Positions 26,060 to 35,492 are shown, numbered from the stretch's first letter. The stretch: 64,000 nt of DNA from Hoeflea_A sp040932035 (GCF_040932035.1 NZ_JBFRBB010000004.1:310001-374000), one strand, 5' to 3'. Numbers and translations are program-made. Notes: a model not told the origin generated them from the sequence alone.

Positions 26060-26614
26060 ATGAAATCGAAGATATCGATGAACGGGTCCGGCTGTGCCGG
26101 AGGCTTGCGGCTGGCGGTGATGACAATTGTCGGCGCGCTGCTGCTGATGCTCGCCGGGTGCAGCATGACAGGCGGCTCGAACGTTCAGCTTACGGACATT
26201 CCGGTCAACAAGGGCGCAGCTCTTGCTAAGATCAATGCCTACCGGGCAAGCCACGGTCTGCCGCGCCTTGCGCTGGATCCCGAGCTCGATGTCGCTGCAA
26301 ACGACATGGCCCGGCTGATTGCCCGCAAGGACAGCATGAATACCCGCGCCCACAGCGCCAGAGGCCTTTCGGGTCGCCTCGACCGGGCGGGCTACGCGAC
26401 CTATGCGGGCGCGGAAAACCTGGGAGCCGGCTATGTATCCTTCGATCATGCCCTTTCGGGCTGGAAGGGTTCGCCCGACCATGACAAGAATCTGCTCAAC
26501 AAATACGTTACCCGCATTGGTCTTGCCAGGGTCCAGCGCCCCGACGGGCGCTATCTCAATTTCTGGGTGCTGATCCTGGCCCGGCCTGTTGCCGACGGCA
26601 GGCCGGCGGTTTAA
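26060..26614 (+). CDS. CAP (SCP/PR-1) domain lipoprotein
   Basis: The 184-residue protein has a signal segment ending in the lipobox LMLAGCSM and then a CAP domain. Conserved features are INAYRASHGLPRL, the histidine in TRAHSARG, AENLGAGY, and the C-terminal FWVLILARP. Bacterial CAP-domain lipoproteins are mostly of unknown function. It starts 7 bases after the GntR gene, though it is not obviously linked to deoxyribose use. The start could also be the ATG at 26078. Confidence 0.85.
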   Translation: MKSKISMNGSGCAGGLRLAVMTIVGALLLMLAGCSMTGGSNVQLTDIPVNKGAALAKINAYRASHGLPRLALDPELDVAANDMARLIARKDSMNTRAHSARGLSGRLDRAGYATYAGAENLGAGYVSFDHALSGWKGSPDHDKNLLNKYVTRIGLARVQRPDGRYLNFWVLILARPVADGRPAV

Positions 26615-26637
26615 GAACCGGAGTTTGCAAACCGGAT

Positions 26638-26653
26638 GGCCCCAAACGGGGCC
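26638..26653. terminator. Hairpin between two convergent genes
   Basis: GGCCCC and GGGGCC form a 6-base stem with an AAAC loop in the short space between the CAP gene and the convergent aminotransferase gene. A weak T run (AATTTT) follows on the plus side a few bases later. It may end the upstream operon, but it is not a strong terminator. Confidence 0.4.
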
Positions 26654-26662
26654 TGGCAATTT

Positions 26663-28018
26663 TCATGCGGCAGCCGACAATCCGGCATCGAGGCCTGAAA
26701 TGATATGCTGCACATCGTCAGAACCGATGATTAGCGGTGGCGACAACAGGATATTGTTGCCTGAAACCCGGACCATGACACCATTTTCATAGGCGGTTTT
26801 CGCAACGGCTGAAGCAATGGGTTTGCCGGCTGGCTTCCTGGTATCTCGATCTTCGACCAGCTCGACCGCCGTCATCAGACCGTGCCCGCCGCGCACATCG
26901 CCGACAAGGGCGTGTTTCTTCATCAACTGCTGGACACCTGAGAACATCTCCCTGCCGCGCGCGGCGGCATTTTCAGACACGTTCAACCGTTTGGTCTCGG
27001 AAAGGCAGGCAAGCGCCGCCGCGGCACCGACCGGATGGGCGGAATAGGTGTAGCCATGGCCGATATTGGCTGTGCCCGTTTCATCCTTTTCAAAGGTTTC
27101 GGCGACTTCATTCGTGATCATCACCGCTCCGAAGGGGAAATATCCGTTGGTGATGGCCTTCGCCAGGCACATCATGTCCGGTTTGACGCCCCAGTGCCGC
27201 GATCCCGACCAGTCGCCGGTGCGGCCGAAACCGGTAATCACCTCGTCGGCAATCAGCAGGATACCGTTGCGCGAACAGATATCACGCACTTTCGGCATGA
27301 AGCTTTCATGCGGCGGGATAATGCCGCCGGCGCCGAGCACCGGCTCCATGATGAAGGCTGCGATTGTCTCGGCTCCCTGGAAGGCGATTTCGTCCTCGAG
27401 CGCCTGTGCGCACAGTTCGGCAAGCTTGGCAGGATCGCTTTCGTTGAACGGGTTGCGGTAGGTGTAGGGTGCAGGAATGTGATAGCAGCCCGGCAGAAGC
27501 GGCTCATAGGCGGTGCGGAACCGGTTGTTGCCGTTCACCGAAGCGCCGCCCATATGGGTGCCGTGATAACCCTTTTTGAGGGAGAGGAACTTGGTGCGCC
27601 CGGTTTCACCGCGCACCTTGTGGAACTGTCGCGCCAGCCGCAGTGCCGTTTCGACCGAGTCGGATCCGCCCGAGGTAAAAAAGGCGCGGGTCAGCCCGTC
27701 CGAGCCGAACCAGTCCTGCAACTCGTAGGAGAGCTCAATCGCCGCATTGTTGGAGGTTCCGGCAAAGGCCGAGTAATAGGGCAGCGCATCGAGCTGGCCG
27801 GTTATCGCCTGTTTGACCGGATCGCATGAATATCCGAGATTCACATTCCACAATCCGCCGACTGCATCGATGGTCTCGTGCCCGTCTATGTCCCTGATGC
27901 GCACACCGGATGCACCGGTGATGATCGTTGGCGTATTGGTCCTTAGCTGGCCCGGATGGCCCATCGGATGCCACAGGAACTTGGCGTTGTTTTCCTTCAG
28001 GAAATTGGAATCTTTCAT
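26663..28018 (-). CDS. Class III aminotransferase (omega-amino acid--pyruvate type)
   Basis: The 451-residue PLP enzyme shows the class III signature LLIADEVITGFGRTGDWSG, the PLP lysine in CLAKAITNGYFPFGAV, and an N-terminal HPMGHPGQLR typical of the omega-amino acid:pyruvate group. Such enzymes move the amino group from beta-alanine, taurine, putrescine or similar amines to pyruvate and release an aldehyde. It is the last gene of an IclR-HAD-aminotransferase operon with 4-base overlaps. The divergent operon contains an aldehyde dehydrogenase that could oxidise its product. Confidence 0.92.
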   Translation of the reverse strand: MKDSNFLKENNAKFLWHPMGHPGQLRTNTPTIITGASGVRIRDIDGHETIDAVGGLWNVNLGYSCDPVKQAITGQLDALPYYSAFAGTSNNAAIELSYELQDWFGSDGLTRAFFTSGGSDSVETALRLARQFHKVRGETGRTKFLSLKKGYHGTHMGGASVNGNNRFRTAYEPLLPGCYHIPAPYTYRNPFNESDPAKLAELCAQALEDEIAFQGAETIAAFIMEPVLGAGGIIPPHESFMPKVRDICSRNGILLIADEVITGFGRTGDWSGSRHWGVKPDMMCLAKAITNGYFPFGAVMITNEVAETFEKDETGTANIGHGYTYSAHPVGAAAALACLSETKRLNVSENAAARGREMFSGVQQLMKKHALVGDVRGGHGLMTAVELVEDRDTRKPAGKPIASAVAKTAYENGVMVRVSGNNILLSPPLIIGSDDVQHIISGLDAGLSAAA

Positions 28019-28674
28019 GGCGCTTCTCCGGTAATTTCGAGCAGTGCGAGCGCGTGGGCAAAACCTGCCCCCGGCCTCGACACATCAAAGTGGACGGTCT
28101 TCATGCCAACGGCATCGGCACCGCGAATGTTGCGCGCCTGGTCGTCGACAAAAATGCAATCCCCGGCTTCGACTGACAGATCGCCGATGCAGGCCCGATA
28201 GGCCCGGCTGTCGGGTTTCAGGATCTTGGTGTAGGTGGCGTCGTGAATGACGTCGAATTCTTCGAGAAAAGGCAGCTTCCTTCGAAAATCCGCGCCGTAG
28301 AAAAGATCGAGCTCGTTTGACAGGATGGCGAGCTTGCACCCGGCGGCGCGGGCCCGCTCTATCGCATCGAGCGCTTCGGGCCGGATCACAGGCATTGGAT
28401 CGGCGCCACGGGCCGCAATGACGAATTGTGACATTTGCGTCCAGCTCTCGCCGGCAAGCGCGGCAACGTCCCGGGTGCGCTGCAGCCAGTATTCCCGTTC
28501 GGTGATCTTATCGTCCTGCATGGATTGCCACAGCGGATCGCTCGCCGGATCGAACGGCCCGCGCCAGGTAAGAGTTCCGTCGGCAAGCCCGAGCGCCTTT
28601 TCCGTCAGTGCGTGGGTTTCAAACAATGTGCGGCTGATAACACCACCGAAATCGAGAACAAGGGCTTTGGTCAT
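28015..28674 (-). CDS. HAD family hydrolase
   Basis: The 219-residue protein has the haloacid dehalogenase motifs: motif I LVLDFGGVIS with the nucleophile Asp, motif II LAILSNELD, the lysine in ILKPDSRAY, and motif IV IFVDDQARNI. It is a subfamily I phosphatase or dehalogenase. Its start overlaps the stop of the IclR gene and its stop overlaps the start of the aminotransferase gene, by 4 bases each, so the three are translationally coupled. The substrate is unknown but should belong to the same catabolic route. Confidence 0.9.
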   Translation of the reverse strand: MTKALVLDFGGVISRTLFETHALTEKALGLADGTLTWRGPFDPASDPLWQSMQDDKITEREYWLQRTRDVAALAGESWTQMSQFVIAARGADPMPVIRPEALDAIERARAAGCKLAILSNELDLFYGADFRRKLPFLEEFDVIHDATYTKILKPDSRAYRACIGDLSVEAGDCIFVDDQARNIRGADAVGMKTVHFDVSRPGAGFAHALALLEITGEAP

Positions 28675-29450
28675 GCTGCTGTTCCCTCGACGTCGCCTTG
28701 CGGTTCAACGCCTCCCCAGGCCGTGGTGATATCGTTGGCGGCCTGTTTGATGATCGTGTGCGCCTTCCTGCGGAACGGGTCGGTCACACGGGAACGGGGC
28801 GTAGCGATGCCGACGGCGCCGGTAACCTGTCCGTCGGACGAAAAGACCGGCGCCGCCATGCCAAAGACGCCGTCTTCGAAAACCTGATCAACTTCGGCAA
28901 TGCCTTCCTTGCGGATCGACGGCAACAGCGCCAGCAGGGCTTTTTTGTCCGTAACCGTGTGGGGTGTCAGCTTTTCCAGCTTTCCGGAAAGGATACGGTG
29001 AGTATCTTCAGCGGGCAGGAATGCAAGGCAGGCAAGGCCCGAAGCTGATGCGTGCAGTGAAATGCGTTCGCCGGCATCCATATGGACGCGCATCGCATGA
29101 ACCCTTGATTCGATAAAATCGATGGTTTCGAGGTAGTCCTTGCCAAGCAGCAACAGATGGACAGTCTCACCGCTCTCATCCGACATGCGCTCCAAAATCG
29201 AGCGGGCGGATGCCTTCTGGGGAAATGTCGATTCCCGGATGTTGGCGAGTCTGAGGACGGCCGGCCCAAGGCGGTATTTGCTCGTCTTCACATTTTGCTC
29301 AACAAAGCCGCGATCAGCGAGTGAAGTCATCAGACGCAGGACTGTGGCCTTGTCGTATCCGGCCAGCCGGGCGAGATCGCTCAGTCCGATCTCAGGGCGC
29401 GACTCGGAGAAAAAATCAAGCAATGACAAGGCCTTATCAACCGTTCCCAT
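28671..29450 (-). CDS. IclR family transcriptional regulator
   Basis: The 259-residue protein has the N-terminal IclR winged helix (KALSLLDFFSESRPEIGLSDLARLAGYDKATVLRLM) and a C-terminal GAF-like effector domain (RISLHASASGLACLAFLP). It is the first gene of the minus-strand operon and lies back to back with the tctCBA operon. IclR proteins in such positions usually control both directions. A possible operator lies at 29534-29552. Confidence 0.92.
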   Translation of the reverse strand: MGTVDKALSLLDFFSESRPEIGLSDLARLAGYDKATVLRLMTSLADRGFVEQNVKTSKYRLGPAVLRLANIRESTFPQKASARSILERMSDESGETVHLLLLGKDYLETIDFIESRVHAMRVHMDAGERISLHASASGLACLAFLPAEDTHRILSGKLEKLTPHTVTDKKALLALLPSIRKEGIAEVDQVFEDGVFGMAAPVFSSDGQVTGAVGIATPRSRVTDPFRRKAHTIIKQAANDITTAWGGVEPQGDVEGTAA

Positions 29451-29533
29451 CGTTTTTGAAAAGCTCCTCTTATTAGTTGGCCTGTTTTTTCTTGACAGAT
29501 AAGCGGATTCAATTCAAGCTAAAAATAAACCAG

Positions 29534-29552
29534 CGGTTCAAATATTAAACCG
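29534..29552. promoter_or_regulatory. Imperfect palindrome CGGTT-N9-AACCG, possible IclR operator
   Basis: Inverted arms CGGTT and AACCG lie 9 bases apart in the AT-rich gap between the IclR gene and tctC, about 45 bases before the tctC start. A TTGACA hexamer (29492-29497) lies upstream of it, but no convincing -10 partner was found. The position fits a site used by the divergent IclR regulator. Confidence 0.35.
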
Positions 29553-29598
29553 ATTGGGAATGATTTGTCTAAACAGGGTGCTTTCCAGGGAGGAATTT

Positions 29599-30534
29599 AT
29601 GCGCAAACTGATTTCAACGGTCGCGATGGCGGCACTGGCGGTCTCGAGCTTCGGGATGGCGACGGCAACGGCTGAGTATCCGGAAAAACCGGTAGAGTTC
29701 GTCGTGCCGTTCCCGCCGGGCGATCTTGAGGACGTCATCACCCGCATGATCGCCGAGGACTTTCAGGCGAAATACGGCGTGGCCGCTGCCGTCATCAACA
29801 AGCCTTCCGACGGCGGACCGTTCCCGGGTGCCGCCGAAGTCGCGGTTGCACCGGCGGACGGCTACACGGTCGGCTCATTCGTGGTTGGTGTACCGGTGGT
29901 TGGACCGCAGGTCGGCATTCCCGAACTCAATCCCGATCCGTTCGAGCCGCTTGGCATTTTCATCACCTATCCGTTCGTCATGGCGTCGTCCAAGGCCAGC
30001 GGCATCAACACCATCGAAGATCTGAAGGGTACGGACGACAAGGCGCTCGGCCATTTCGGCTCCTTCCTCATTCCGACACAGGTTTCCTTTGCGCTAGCCA
30101 AGCAGATGGGCTTCGAATGGGGCTCGGAAGCGGCCTTTGATGCTCTGGACTGCAACACGCTCGCTTCGGGCGACGTCGATGTCATCAACACCACGTTGCA
30201 GCTGATTTTGCCGTGTCTCGAGGATGTAAACGTGCTGGCTTCGATCACCGGAGAGCGTATCGCCAAGACGCCCGATTCGCCCACCGTCGGTGAGGTCGAG
30301 CCGAGCCTTGCGGTTTCGCTCTGGAACGGCCTCTTCGTACATAAGGACACGCCGCAGGATGTACGCGACAAGATCATTGCCGTTGCCAAGGAAACGGTGA
30401 TGTCGGATCGCGCCCAGGAAGTGGCCAAAAATACCGGCGCGCAGATCTACTGGCTCGGTGCCGATGAATCGGCAGAGCAGATCAAAAAGGACATCGCCAC
30501 CACTGCCGCAATCGAAAAAATGCTGGCAAACTGA
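29599..30534 (+). CDS. tctC: Tripartite tricarboxylate transporter substrate-binding protein (TctC family)
   Basis: The 311-residue protein has a signal peptide (first 26 residues, ending ATATA) and the Bug/TctC fold with EYPEKPVEFVVPFPPGD at the mature N-terminus. It binds a carboxylate in the periplasm and delivers it to the TctAB membrane complex. An AGGGAGG site precedes the ATG. The ligand cannot be read from sequence; Bug proteins bind many dicarboxylates, amino acids and aromatics. Confidence 0.92.
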   Translation: MRKLISTVAMAALAVSSFGMATATAEYPEKPVEFVVPFPPGDLEDVITRMIAEDFQAKYGVAAAVINKPSDGGPFPGAAEVAVAPADGYTVGSFVVGVPVVGPQVGIPELNPDPFEPLGIFITYPFVMASSKASGINTIEDLKGTDDKALGHFGSFLIPTQVSFALAKQMGFEWGSEAAFDALDCNTLASGDVDVINTTLQLILPCLEDVNVLASITGERIAKTPDSPTVGEVEPSLAVSLWNGLFVHKDTPQDVRDKIIAVAKETVMSDRAQEVAKNTGAQIYWLGADESAEQIKKDIATTAAIEKMLAN

Positions 30535-30595
30535 AGCCGGTAATGCCGCCGCCTGAACGGGCGGCGGCAACGGCTTTATTGCGGGATTGGCTCCC

Positions 30596-31141
30596 ATGGC
30601 AGATGAAACCCCCAAACTCGAGCAGATCGCAGCCGCCGAGCGGCTCGGCGGCGACCGCTATTTCGCCATTGCAATTGTCGTCCTGTCGGCCGGGCTCCTT
30701 GCTCTCATCGGCGAACAGACGCAATGGAAGAACGGAAGCGCGTTGTTGAAGCAACCGGCCTTCTGGCCCGGCATTAGCCTCATCGGCATGACCGTTTGTG
30801 CGCTGCTCTATCTGGCGCAGTCCCTTCGGTCCGAACGATATGTATCCTGGGACCGACGCGAACTGGTAGTGTGGCTGCGCTGCCTGGAATTTCCGATCTG
30901 GTTCATGGCTTACGTCTTCATCGTACCGGTCGTCGGTTACCTGCCGACTTCAGTTGTGTTTAGTCCGTTGCTTGCAAGGCGCATGGGGTATTCGTCATCG
31001 CGTGTCCTTCTGTCCGCCGCGCTGATGGGAGCCTTTATTGTCATATTGTTCAAGGGTTTCCTGCAGGTCCGCGTTCCGGGTGGGGCGCTTTATGAATACC
31101 TGCCGGACACCTTGCGAAACTTCATGATCCTTTACCTGTGA
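30596..31141 (+). CDS. tctB: Tripartite tricarboxylate transporter small membrane subunit (TctB family)
   Basis: The 181-residue protein has four predicted membrane helices, starting near residue 25 (FAIAIVVLSAGLLALI). It has the TctB ending with a lysine/glycine-rich FKGFLQVRVPGG before the C-terminus. It is the small partner of the TctA channel. It lies between tctC and tctA on one strand with short gaps. Confidence 0.9.
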   Translation: MADETPKLEQIAAAERLGGDRYFAIAIVVLSAGLLALIGEQTQWKNGSALLKQPAFWPGISLIGMTVCALLYLAQSLRSERYVSWDRRELVVWLRCLEFPIWFMAYVFIVPVVGYLPTSVVFSPLLARRMGYSSSRVLLSAALMGAFIVILFKGFLQVRVPGGALYEYLPDTLRNFMILYL

Positions 31142-31151
31142 GCGGTTAGCG

Positions 31152-32642
31152 ATGGATATTGTTCTCGACGGATTTGCGATACTTGCCCGCTGGGATGTCG
31201 TCGCCGCTCTCCTCATCGGTTCTGTCGGTGGTGTGATTATCGGCGCCATTCCCGGTGTCGGCGCGGCCGTCGCCATTGCCATTTTGCTGCCGGCGACATT
31301 CTCCTTCGATCCCATCGTCGGCCTCACGATACTTCTCGGCATCTATGGCTCCTCCATGTATGGCGGTGCCATACCGGCGGTGCTGATCAACACGCCCGGA
31401 ACGGCGGTCAACGCGCTGACCACCTATGACGGTTATCCGCTGACGCAGCGCGGCGAAGGCAGAAGGGCTCTCAGCCTTGCCTATTCCGCGTCGTTTTTCG
31501 GCGGCATATTTTCCGTCCTTTGCCTGATCATCCTGTCGCCGCTTCTCGCCTCGATCGCCCCTCATTTTGGCTCGCGGGAGATCTTTCTCGCCGCACTGCT
31601 GGGCCTGGTGCTTGCCGTCATCGTGCATCGCGGACAGTCGGTCATTGCAGCCTTCCTGGTGTTTTTCGGCATATTCATCAATACGATCGGTCTGCACACG
31701 GCGACGCTGACGCGCCGCTTCACCTTCGATCTTAATTTCCTGGCGTCCGGCATAAATCTCATCGTTGTCGTTCTCGGGCTCTTTGCTCTCAGCCAGGCCT
31801 TTGTGCTGCTTGTCGGCCGGGATGAAAGTCCCGAGACAAAGCCGGTTTCAGGCGGCCTGTTTCAGGGGCTTGGCGAGGTGTTCAAATACCCCGGCACGGC
31901 CACAGCTTCGTCCGGCTTCGGCGTTGTCATGGGCATGATCCCCGGTGTCGGCGAGTTCATGGCGCAGTTCCTGTCCTACACATTTGCCCAGCGGCGGTCG
32001 AAAACGCCCGATGAATTCGGCAAGGGCGCGCCCGAGGGGCTGATTGCATCGGAGGCTTCGAACAATGCCGTTCCGGGTGCCGCGATGATCCCGCTCCTGG
32101 CGCTCGGCGTGCCCGGCGAAGCGCTGACAGCGATGATGCTGACGGTCTTTTACGTCCATAATGTCGTGCCCGGCCCGCAGCTCTTCCAGAACCAGCTTGA
32201 CTTCGTCATGGCGCTTTATCTGGCGCTGCTCATCCTCAATGTAATGGTGCTCGTCTTCCTGCTTTTTTCGACCAACATGCTGCTGCAGGTCATTCGCATA
32301 CCGACCCGGTTCCTTGGCGTGATGATCCTCACCCTTGCCTTTGTCGGCGTCTACTCGCTGCGCAACAGCGCCTGGGATTGTGTCATAGCCGCCGTTTTCG
32401 GGTTCATCGGATTTGTCCTCAAACGGCTTCGCCTGCCCATTGTTCCGATCATTCTCGGCATGGTTCTCGGGCAGATCATGGAGGTCAAGCTCAGGGCGTC
32501 CATGGCGCGGGTCAAGACGCCGCTTGATTTTATCGACCGGCCCATCGCCTTCATTCTGTTCTGCGCGATTGTCATCATCATCGTCATGCACGTCAGAACG
32601 TTGATCAAAAACCGCAAAGCCGAAAGAACCGAACATGCTTGA
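31152..32642 (+). CDS. tctA: Tripartite tricarboxylate transporter large permease (TctA family)
   Basis: The 496-residue protein has about 11-12 membrane helices and the TctA signatures GAIPGVGAAVAIAILLP near residue 35, YGSSMYGGAIPAVLINTPGT, and the second pseudo-repeat GMIPGVGEFMAQFLSYTFA with ALGVPGEALTAMML. It is the sodium- or proton-coupled channel of the transporter. Its stop overlaps the aldehyde dehydrogenase start by 8 bases, tying transport to metabolism. Confidence 0.94.
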   Translation: MDIVLDGFAILARWDVVAALLIGSVGGVIIGAIPGVGAAVAIAILLPATFSFDPIVGLTILLGIYGSSMYGGAIPAVLINTPGTAVNALTTYDGYPLTQRGEGRRALSLAYSASFFGGIFSVLCLIILSPLLASIAPHFGSREIFLAALLGLVLAVIVHRGQSVIAAFLVFFGIFINTIGLHTATLTRRFTFDLNFLASGINLIVVVLGLFALSQAFVLLVGRDESPETKPVSGGLFQGLGEVFKYPGTATASSGFGVVMGMIPGVGEFMAQFLSYTFAQRRSKTPDEFGKGAPEGLIASEASNNAVPGAAMIPLLALGVPGEALTAMMLTVFYVHNVVPGPQLFQNQLDFVMALYLALLILNVMVLVFLLFSTNMLLQVIRIPTRFLGVMILTLAFVGVYSLRNSAWDCVIAAVFGFIGFVLKRLRLPIVPIILGMVLGQIMEVKLRASMARVKTPLDFIDRPIAFILFCAIVIIIVMHVRTLIKNRKAERTEHA

Positions 32643-34119
32643 TCAGCACGCAATCGATACGTTGCGGCAACACACCGTCCCAGCCCAGAAGCTTTTCATC
32701 GACGGCGACTGGCGGGCCGGCAACGGCGGTACGCTGGATGTCATAAGCCCGATAGACGGAAATGTGCTGACCACAATCGAGCGGGCGACAGCCCAAGACA
32801 TGGAAGGCGCCATCGCATCTGCGCGGCAGGCCTTTGACGACGGCCGCTGGTCCCGCATGGCGCCCGCCGGCCGCAAGAAAGTGCTGCACAGGCTTGCCGA
32901 CCTCATCGAGCGCGAGGCTCTTGCCCTTTCCGTGCTCGGCGTTCGCGACAACGGTACGGAAATCAACATGGCCTTCAAGGCCGAGGCCGGATCTGCCGCC
33001 AGCACGTTCCGCTACTATGCCGAGGCGATCGACAAGGTCTTTGGCGAAATTGCTCCGACGGCTGACGATATTCTGGCTCTCGTGCACAAGGAGCCTGTCG
33101 GCGTAGTCGGCGCTATTGTCCCCTGGAACTTTCCGCTGATGATCGGTTCGTGGAAGATTGCGCCGGCGCTTGCGGCAGGCAATAGCATGGTCCTGAAGCC
33201 GGCCGAGACCGCATCCCTGTCACTGTTGCGCCTTGCCGAACTCGCCTCGGAGGCAGGCCTGCCTGACGGCGTGCTCAACGTCGTTACCGGTAAAGGGTCG
33301 GTTGTTGGCGAGGTGCTCGGATTGTCGATGGATGTCGACGTTCTTGCCTTTACCGGCTCCGGACCGACCGGTCGCCGGCTGCTCGAATATTCGGCCCGCT
33401 CCAATCTCAAGCGCTGCTATCTCGAACTCGGCGGCAAATCGCCGAACATCGTATTTGCCGATGCGCCTGATCTCGACCGCGCCGCAAAGGTTTCCGCCTC
33501 CGGTATTTTCCGAAACTCAGGTCAAGTTTGCGTTGCCGGTTCCCGGCTTCTGGTGCAGCGGGACATTCACGACGACTTTGTCGCGGCCTTGGCAAAAAAC
33601 GCCGAAGGCTTTTCGGTTGGCGATCCGCTTGATCTCGCCAGCGATATCGGCGCGGTCAACAGCCTGGTCCAGCTTGAGGGCAATATTGGTTTTGTTGAAA
33701 CGGCGCAAAAGGAGGGCGCGGAACGCGTGACCGGCGGGAGCCGCATCCTGGAGGAAACCGGTGGCTATTACATGGAGCCGACCGTCCTGACGGGCGTCAA
33801 ATCCGGTGATACGATCGCCCAGAAAGAGGTTTTCGGCCCGGTGCTTGCCGTCATAACATTCGACACGGAAGAAGAGGCCGTGGCAATCGCCAATGACAGC
33901 GATTTCGGCCTTGCCGGTGCCGTCTGGACGGCGGACCTGTCACGGGCCCACCGGATGATCCGGAAGGTCAAAACCGGGGTCATTCACGTCAATACCTATG
34001 GCGGTGCGGATGGAACAGTGCCGTTGGGCGGCGTCAAGCAGTCCGGCAATGGCCACGACAAGTCGCTGCACGCGCTCGACAAATATGTCGATCTGAAGAC
34101 CGCATGGATTCAGCTCTAG
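32635..34119 (+). CDS. Aldehyde dehydrogenase family protein
   Basis: The 494-residue enzyme is a complete NAD(P)-dependent aldehyde dehydrogenase: IVPWNFPLM, FTGSGPTG, the glutamate of LELGGKSPN, the catalytic cysteine in NSGQVCVAGSRLL, and KEVFGPVLAV. It overlaps tctA by 8 bases and precedes the Tm-1-like gene by 24 bases. It may oxidise the semialdehyde made by the class III aminotransferase encoded on the other side of the locus. That link is inferred from position only. Confidence 0.93.
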   Translation: MLDQHAIDTLRQHTVPAQKLFIDGDWRAGNGGTLDVISPIDGNVLTTIERATAQDMEGAIASARQAFDDGRWSRMAPAGRKKVLHRLADLIEREALALSVLGVRDNGTEINMAFKAEAGSAASTFRYYAEAIDKVFGEIAPTADDILALVHKEPVGVVGAIVPWNFPLMIGSWKIAPALAAGNSMVLKPAETASLSLLRLAELASEAGLPDGVLNVVTGKGSVVGEVLGLSMDVDVLAFTGSGPTGRRLLEYSARSNLKRCYLELGGKSPNIVFADAPDLDRAAKVSASGIFRNSGQVCVAGSRLLVQRDIHDDFVAALAKNAEGFSVGDPLDLASDIGAVNSLVQLEGNIGFVETAQKEGAERVTGGSRILEETGGYYMEPTVLTGVKSGDTIAQKEVFGPVLAVITFDTEEEAVAIANDSDFGLAGAVWTADLSRAHRMIRKVKTGVIHVNTYGGADGTVPLGGVKQSGNGHDKSLHALDKYVDLKTAWIQL

Positions 34120-34143
34120 ACGCATCTTGATGAAGGAAACGCC

Positions 34144-35376
34144 ATGTCCGACAAGACGATCCTGATCATCGGAACCTACGACACCAAGGATGACGAGCTG
34201 AATTATGTCGCCTCGCGCATCCGCTCGCAGGGCGGCCAGGTTCTGACCATGGATGTCAGTGTGCTTGGGGATCCCTCGACACCAACGGACTATTCCAAGC
34301 ACAATGTTGCCGAAGCCGGCGGCTCCTCGATTAAGGCGGCGATCGATTCGGGCGACGAGAATACCGCAATGCAGATCATGGCCGATGGCTGCGCGGCGCT
34401 TTGCCTGAAACTGTGGCAGGACCGGGTGTTTGACGGCGTTATCCTGCTCGGTGGCTCGATGGGCACGGATCTGGCGCTGGACGTAACATCGGCTCTTCCC
34501 GTCGGTGTTCCTAAATATATCGTCTCGACCGTCTCTTTTTCATCCATGCTGCCGCCCGAGCGGCTTGCGCCCGATGTGCAGATGATCCTGTGGGCGGGCG
34601 GTCTCTACGGGCTCAACGCCATCTGCAAATCCTCCCTGTCGCAAGCGGCCGGTGCGGTTCTCGGTGCCGCAAGGGCGGTTGAGGCGCCGGCTCGGGACCG
34701 GCCGCTTGTCGGCATGACGAGCCTCGGCTCCAGCGCGCTGCGCTATATGCTGCGTCTCAAACCTGAACTTGAGGAGCGCGGCTTCGATCTGGCGGTTTTT
34801 CACGCCACCGGCATGGGAGGCCGGGCCTTTGAAGGTCTTGCCGCCCAGGGTGCATTTGCCTGCGTCATGGATTTCTGCACCCAGGAAGTCGGCAATTACG
34901 TTCATGGTTCAAGCATTTCTGCGGGTCCCGACCGTCTGATGGCCGCCGGCACTCACCGGGTGCCGCAGATCGTCTCCGCCGGATGTTACGATCTTGTCGA
35001 TATCGTCGCCTGGCAGGGCGTTGCCGACAAATGGGCAAACCATCCGAACCATACCCACAACCGGTTGATCAACTCGATCGTATTGAATGCGGAAGAACGC
35101 CGTGAGGTTGCCCGCGCGCACGCTGAGAGACTGGCGCAGGCAAAAGGGCCGACGGCCTTCCTGATGCCCAACAAGGGCTATGGCGAATGGGACCGGGAGG
35201 GCGCCGATCTGCATGATCCGGAAGGGCTCGGCGCGTTTCTGGATGAAATGCGCAAATCCATGCCGCCTAATGTGGATTTCCGCGAACTCGATTGTCACAT
35301 CAATGACGACGAATTTGCCGACGCGGCACTGGAGATCTTTGACGGGTGGCTCGAAAAGGGCCTTATCACCCGCTAA
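34144..35376 (+). CDS. Tm-1-like ATP-binding domain protein (UPF0261 family)
   Basis: The 410-residue protein begins TILIIGTYDTKDDELNYVA, the hallmark of the Tm-1-like/UPF0261 family, and continues with GGSMGTDLALDVTSALPVGVPK and the C-terminal SIVLNAEERREVARAHAERL. The plant relative Tm-1 binds ATP and blocks tobamovirus replication. In bacteria the family sits in catabolic operons, often with a TIM-barrel partner that is not visible here. The biochemical role is not established. Confidence 0.9.
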   Translation: MSDKTILIIGTYDTKDDELNYVASRIRSQGGQVLTMDVSVLGDPSTPTDYSKHNVAEAGGSSIKAAIDSGDENTAMQIMADGCAALCLKLWQDRVFDGVILLGGSMGTDLALDVTSALPVGVPKYIVSTVSFSSMLPPERLAPDVQMILWAGGLYGLNAICKSSLSQAAGAVLGAARAVEAPARDRPLVGMTSLGSSALRYMLRLKPELEERGFDLAVFHATGMGGRAFEGLAAQGAFACVMDFCTQEVGNYVHGSSISAGPDRLMAAGTHRVPQIVSAGCYDLVDIVAWQGVADKWANHPNHTHNRLINSIVLNAEERREVARAHAERLAQAKGPTAFLMPNKGYGEWDREGADLHDPEGLGAFLDEMRKSMPPNVDFRELDCHINDDEFADAALEIFDGWLEKGLITR

Positions 35377-35456
35377 TTATCGTGCCGCCGGGTTATGCCC
35401 GACCGATTTGGGTGCGATTTGATTTGCATGAAGCGGACATAAAGTGCCAATCTATT

Positions 35457-35470
35457 GTTCAAGCTTGAAC
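35457..35470. promoter_or_regulatory. Palindrome GTTCAAGCTTGAAC before aidB, possible operator
   Basis: A perfect 14-base palindrome ends 22 bases before the aidB start. It is the only strong symmetry in the 116-base gap. The TTCAA/TTGAA half-sites resemble those of MarR- or TetR-type repressors, and no Ada regulator gene is nearby. It is not the direct-repeat LexA form seen before mmcB. Confidence 0.4.
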
Positions 35471-35492
35471 GCATTTGGCCGGAGCCGCTGCA

